Of a DNA stretch of 64,000 nt, positions 60,904 to 64,000 are shown one piece after another; the first letter of the stretch is position 1, and each line of letters starts with the position of its first letter. The notes beneath the pieces were generated by a model that did no database searches, was not told the origin of the DNA, and saw only the letters and a list, made by a program, of their open reading frames with translations. The position numbers and the translations under genes are program-made. Source of the stretch: Desulfovibrio subterraneus (GTDB lineage Bacteria; Desulfobacterota; Desulfovibrionia; Desulfovibrionales; Desulfovibrionaceae); the NCBI RefSeq assembly GCF_013340285.1, contig NZ_BLVO01000012.1, positions 248,001 through 312,000 on the forward strand, in the 5' to 3' direction.

Positions 60904-60931
60904 GTTGTTTCGGGGGAGATGCCGTCAGTGA

Positions 60932-62068
60932 TTAGCGGACGATCTTCCAGTCGCCGCCTTCTATGCGGATGATTTCGAAAGCGGACTTGTCCAGACCGTT
61001 ATGGTCCTGTGCGGAGAAGTTGAAAATGCCTGCCGTGCCGACCACGCCGGTGAGTGATTCAAGGGCATCGCGAATGGCTTTGGGGTCATCGGAACCGGCC
61101 TTTTCAATGGCGGCCTTGAGCAGGAGCATGGCATCCCACGCATGACCGCCGAAGGTGGACACGGCAGCCTTGTACTGCTCGCCATACTGCTTTTCGTAGC
61201 TGATGAGCATGGCCTTCTGCGGGTGTCCGTCTTCAAGCTGGCCGGCAACGATGAGGCGGCCAGCCGGAAGGATGATGCCTTCTGCCGCATCGCCGGCAAG
61301 CTCCATGAATTTCTTGGAAGCAACGCCGTGGCTCATGTAGAGAGGGGCTTCCATTCCCAACTGGCGGTGATTGCGGGCAACAACGGCAGGACCGGGATTG
61401 GTGCCCCAGCAGATGATGGCATCGGCGGAAAGCCCGCGTATTTTGGTCAGCTGGGCTGTCGTGTCCGTATCCTTGGGGCCGTACACTTCATCAGCCACAA
61501 GCTCGTAGCCCATTTGTGGAATCAGGGTCTGCAGAGCGGCGCGGCCGGACTGACCGTAGCCGTCCGATACGGTGAGAATGGCAATCCGCTTGGCGCCGGT
61601 GGTGTGTATGTAGTCAAGCAGCCGCTCGATGGCAAAGCTGTCGGAAGGGGCAACCTTGAAGACCCACGGGTTCACCGGCTGCACGATCTTGTCCGAAGAC
61701 GCGCATGAGATGAGCGGAATGCCGTAGCGGGCCATATTCCGGACAACGGCAAGCGTATTGCCCGAGGTGGTGGGGCCGATGATGGCCTTCACCTCATCCT
61801 TGCGGGCCAGCTTTTCCACGGCAAGTACGCATTTGTTGACTTCAGTCTCGTCATCATACTGGATGATCTCGACCTGCCTGCCGAGTATGCCCCCGGAAGC
61901 GTTGATGGAGTGCGCCGCCATTTCCAGGCTGTTCTTTTCCGGCTCGCCAAGAAAGGATGCCGGTCCGGTGCTGGAGAAAATGGCGCCGATGCGGATGGGG
62001 TCCGCCGCCAGTGAAGCGGTTGCCGAAAAAACGATGAGTAAAAGGAGAACAAGGCCGGAACGATTCAT
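60932..62068 (-). CDS. LIV-type ABC substrate-binding protein
   Basis: 378 residues, periplasmic type I binding protein of the branched-chain amino-acid family (Peripla_BP_6). Signal peptide MNRSGLVLLLLIVFSATASLAA. The mature protein starts DPIRIGAIFSSTGPASFLGE, followed by AHSINASGGILGRQVEIIQYDD and GPTTSGNTLAVV, all canonical. The start is ATG 62068 with GAGGG 5 nt upstream. No permease or ATPase genes are adjacent, so it is an orphan here and may be a sensor-type binding protein or feed a distant transporter. It lies on the same strand as the sigma-54 regulator. Confidence 0.92.
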   Translation of the reverse strand: MNRSGLVLLLLIVFSATASLAADPIRIGAIFSSTGPASFLGEPEKNSLEMAAHSINASGGILGRQVEIIQYDDETEVNKCVLAVEKLARKDEVKAIIGPTTSGNTLAVVRNMARYGIPLISCASSDKIVQPVNPWVFKVAPSDSFAIERLLDYIHTTGAKRIAILTVSDGYGQSGRAALQTLIPQMGYELVADEVYGPKDTDTTAQLTKIRGLSADAIICWGTNPGPAVVARNHRQLGMEAPLYMSHGVASKKFMELAGDAAEGIILPAGRLIVAGQLEDGHPQKAMLISYEKQYGEQYKAAVSTFGGHAWDAMLLLKAAIEKAGSDDPKAIRDALESLTGVVGTAGIFNFSAQDHNGLDKSAFEIIRIEGGDWKIVR

Positions 62069-62745
62069 GAAAACCCTCTTTCCCAGTGAAAATTGTTTCA
62101 TTGTCCACACTCTCCGCCATGGCGGAGTCTACCCCGGCCGGTGCGCAATACAGCAAGTGCCCCTGTTACAGGCAGCAGTGCTGCATGTCGGAACTTTTTC
62201 GGAAGGGGAGCGTTCTGTCAAGTGCGGCAGGGTGTTCGATGTGGGGGAGGGCAAAACAAATCATGGTGCAGATGACTGTTATGGATGCTGGTTCCGGATG
62301 CTGTTGCTCATGAATGGAGGACGGGATTAAGCGAAAGATGGGCGGAAAGAAGTAGGGCTTCCGGAGATCGGGGGGGAGGTGATCTGCCGGAAGCCCAAGA
62401 TAGGTTGGTCTGAACAAACGCCCCGGATACGCACATAAACGGCCATGGAAAGGGGGGGGTATTCCATGAACCTGCTGCGGTTCCGGTATTCAGATCCCGT
62501 TACAGACTTTGGTCAGAATTGTTGGGGGGGGTGAACGCCTGATCGCTGGCATCCTGACCGCCGTCTGCAGATCCCTGTATGCATAGGGCGTGCCAGTTTT
62601 GTTGTTGCTGCAATGATTAATTCACTGCTCGTAATCAGGGGGAATCTTGTAAGGTTTTGCCGCGACTGTATCCCGCATTTTGTCGGCACATGTTCCAGTG
62701 TGCGAAAGTGCACGTGCGAAATCGCTCAGTGTTCGAAACCGCACA
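62069..62745. other. Intergenic region between binding protein and regulator
   Basis: About 680 bp with no gene seen. It holds a hairpin (62355-62396) and poly-G tracts near 62452 and 62523. Confidence 0.5.
62355..62396 (-). terminator. Terminator-like hairpin
   Basis: 10-bp stem GGGCTTCCGG/CCGGAAGCCC with inner GATC pairs, followed on minus by TACTTCTTT. It could end the regulator transcript or lie in the binding-protein leader. Confidence 0.45.
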
Positions 62746-64000
62746 TCACTTTTGCAGTCGCCTGTGCAGGGCGAAGCGGGAAATGCCGAGATAGGCGGCT
62801 GCCTTGCTCTTGTTGCCGTCAAAGCGGTCAAGCGCCTTCTGGACGATGGCGGTGGTGAGCGCCTCAAGGTCGATGGGAGCTTCAGGCAGTTCCAGATTTT
62901 CTATATCCAGCGGAATTGTTCCCATGCTTTCCGCTCCGCAGTGGAGACTGCGGTCCATGTTCAGGAAGGCGATGTGCTCGGGTTTGAGAATTGGGTCATC
63001 ATTCACGAGCACGGCCCGTTCTATGGTGTTTTCAAGTTCCCGCACATTACCGCGCCACATATGCCGAAGCAGCACGTCCATGGCCTCGGAGGATATGGAT
63101 GTGAACTTTTTGCGTTTTCTCTCTGCCTGTCGTTTGAGGAACAGTCCGGCAAGGGCGGGTATGTCCTCCTGACGTTCCCGGAGCGGAGGAATGACCAGAT
63201 GGCCGACTTTCAGTCTGTGGTACAGGTCGCGGCGGAAGTGTCCGCGTTCGACCTGTCCGGCAAGGTCTATGTTGGCTGCACAGATGACGCGGGCTCTGAA
63301 TTCCCGTTTGCGGATGCCCCCGACGCGGTAGAACGTGCGCTCTTCCAGAACACGCAGCAGCTTGGGTTGCAGGGTGAGAGGCATTTCCGCCACTTCGTCG
63401 AGGAACAGTGTGCCACCGGCTGCAAGTTCAAGTTTGCCCGGCGAGCCACCGGCACGGCTGCCCGTGTACGCGCCTGCTTCGTGTCCGAACAATTCGCTTT
63501 CAAACAGCTCGTGGGGGATGGCGGCACAGTTGATGGCCACAAAGGGATGCTCACAACCGCTCTCGCCGAAATGGATAAGGCGGGCGATGATTTCCTTGCC
63601 GGTGCCGGTTTCTCCTTCAATGAGAACCGGAACGGAGGGATCGTTGTGAAACATGCGGGCATCGTTCATGACCCGCTCGGTAGCCGGTGACTGTGATACC
63701 ACGGTTCCTATGCCGGATACTTCGCGCAGCAGGGTGCGTGCTTCGTCCAGATCGCGCCGCAGGGTGCCGGCCACCTCGTTTACACGGGAATCCAGATGCT
63801 GTCTGAGGTCACGGTTTTCTGAGAGCAGCGCCTGATGTTCGGCGCTTCGCTCCACCACCGCCGCAAGTTCTCGGGCGTTGATGGGCTTGTTCAGATAGTC
63901 ATAGGCCCCGTGCCGCAAAGCACCCACCGCCGTTTCCATATCCCCGTGACCGGTTATGAGCACAACGTCACACGTTTCGGTATCCGGCGAGCCCTTCAGT
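62746..64000 (-). CDS. Sigma-54-dependent response regulator (NtrC type), N-terminus cut
   Basis: The frame is open to the window edge, so at least 417 residues, with the receiver start missing. Visible parts: end of the receiver (TCDVVLITGHGDMETAV with the conserved Lys in LNKPINA), then an AAA+ sigma-54 activator domain with Walker A GETGTGKE, the loop GAYTGS in place of GAFTGA, Walker B GTLFLDEVAEM and the arginine finger region FRRDLYHRL. The C-terminal Fis-type HTH is NKSKAAAYLGISRFALHRRL. It activates sigma-54 promoters on phosphorylation by a kinase presumably upstream. GAFTGA changes are rare but tolerated. Confidence 0.93.
   Translation of the reverse strand, partial: LKGSPDTETCDVVLITGHGDMETAVGALRHGAYDYLNKPINARELAAVVERSAEHQALLSENRDLRQHLDSRVNEVAGTLRRDLDEARTLLREVSGIGTVVSQSPATERVMNDARMFHNDPSVPVLIEGETGTGKEIIARLIHFGESGCEHPFVAINCAAIPHELFESELFGHEAGAYTGSRAGGSPGKLELAAGGTLFLDEVAEMPLTLQPKLLRVLEERTFYRVGGIRKREFRARVICAANIDLAGQVERGHFRRDLYHRLKVGHLVIPPLRERQEDIPALAGLFLKRQAERKRKKFTSISSEAMDVLLRHMWRGNVRELENTIERAVLVNDDPILKPEHIAFLNMDRSLHCGAESMGTIPLDIENLELPEAPIDLEALTTAIVQKALDRFDGNKSKAAAYLGISRFALHRRLQK

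Noticed and set aside
1-64000. CRISPR array or insertion sequence
   Set aside because: No regularly spaced identical repeats with unique spacers, and no transposase-like translation or terminal inverted repeats were seen.

Overview
The window looks like chromosomal DNA of a sulfate-reducing bacterium of the Desulfovibrionaceae. The best evidence is a complete qrcABCD operon (33-34 kb down to 29 kb) for the quinone reductase complex that takes electrons from periplasmic cytochrome c3. Supporting signs are a tungsten-type aldehyde:ferredoxin oxidoreductase with its ferredoxin, a small rubredoxin, a rhodanese-ferritin fusion, an anaerobic (class III) ribonucleotide reductase and several Cys-rich PAS proteins. 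Most genes have moderately high GC; a few accessory genes between 4.9 and 8.1 kb are strikingly AT-rich.

Layout. 1-4.3 kb: 3'-truncated alkaline phosphatase, GNAT acetyltransferase, diguanylate cyclase and hotdog thioesterase, all on minus. 4.3-8.6 kb: accessory region ending at tRNA-Thr and tRNA-Pro, with an acyltransferase-3 protein, a PD-(D/E)XK-like orphan, a 39-aa ORF and an ApeA-like HEPN protein. The last two cargo genes sit in two successive modules with the same left and right borders, and the right border contains a duplicated 3' end of tRNA-Thr. 8.7-10.6 kb: rhodanese-ferritin and DUF362 pair. 10.8-13.6 kb: DUF342 protein and a response regulator with a degenerate HD domain. 13.8-18.9 kb: TetR-RND efflux operon with a near-perfect autoregulatory operator. 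19-22.2 kb: S24-type repressor, hflC and hflK. 22.3-26.5 kb: phosphomannomutase, ferredoxin, AOR and TPM protein. 26.6-29.1 kb: rnhA, YcgR-like PilZ protein and a gate-domain membrane protein. 29.3-34.1 kb: qrcDCBA. 34.7-38.1 kb: rfbC, hybrid histidine kinase, tRNA-Ser and an RRM protein. 38.4-42.2 kb: amino-acid catabolic operon (YheO-type regulator, RidA, DAACS transporter, UPF0597 desulfidase). 42.6-45.05 kb: nrdD behind a cobalamin riboswitch. 45.2-48.3 kb: sigma-28-driven flagellin-like gene and a chemoreceptor. 48.5-55.3 kb: AIM24 protein, murI, a secreted Lys-rich protein and the tesA/ybbA/ybbP set. 55.9-60.7 kb: KamA-like radical SAM enzyme, rubredoxin, PAS membrane protein, cstA and an Rrf2 regulator. 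60.9-64 kb: LIV-type binding protein and a sigma-54 response regulator truncated by the window edge.

The strongest candidate for an undescribed system is the tandem tRNA-Thr-linked cassette structure at 5.85-8.39 kb. It carries unrelated putative defence-type cargo (a nuclease-fold protein and a HEPN protein) without any integrase. The cobalamin riboswitch, the sigma-28 promoter and the operators were read from consensus matches by eye, not computed.
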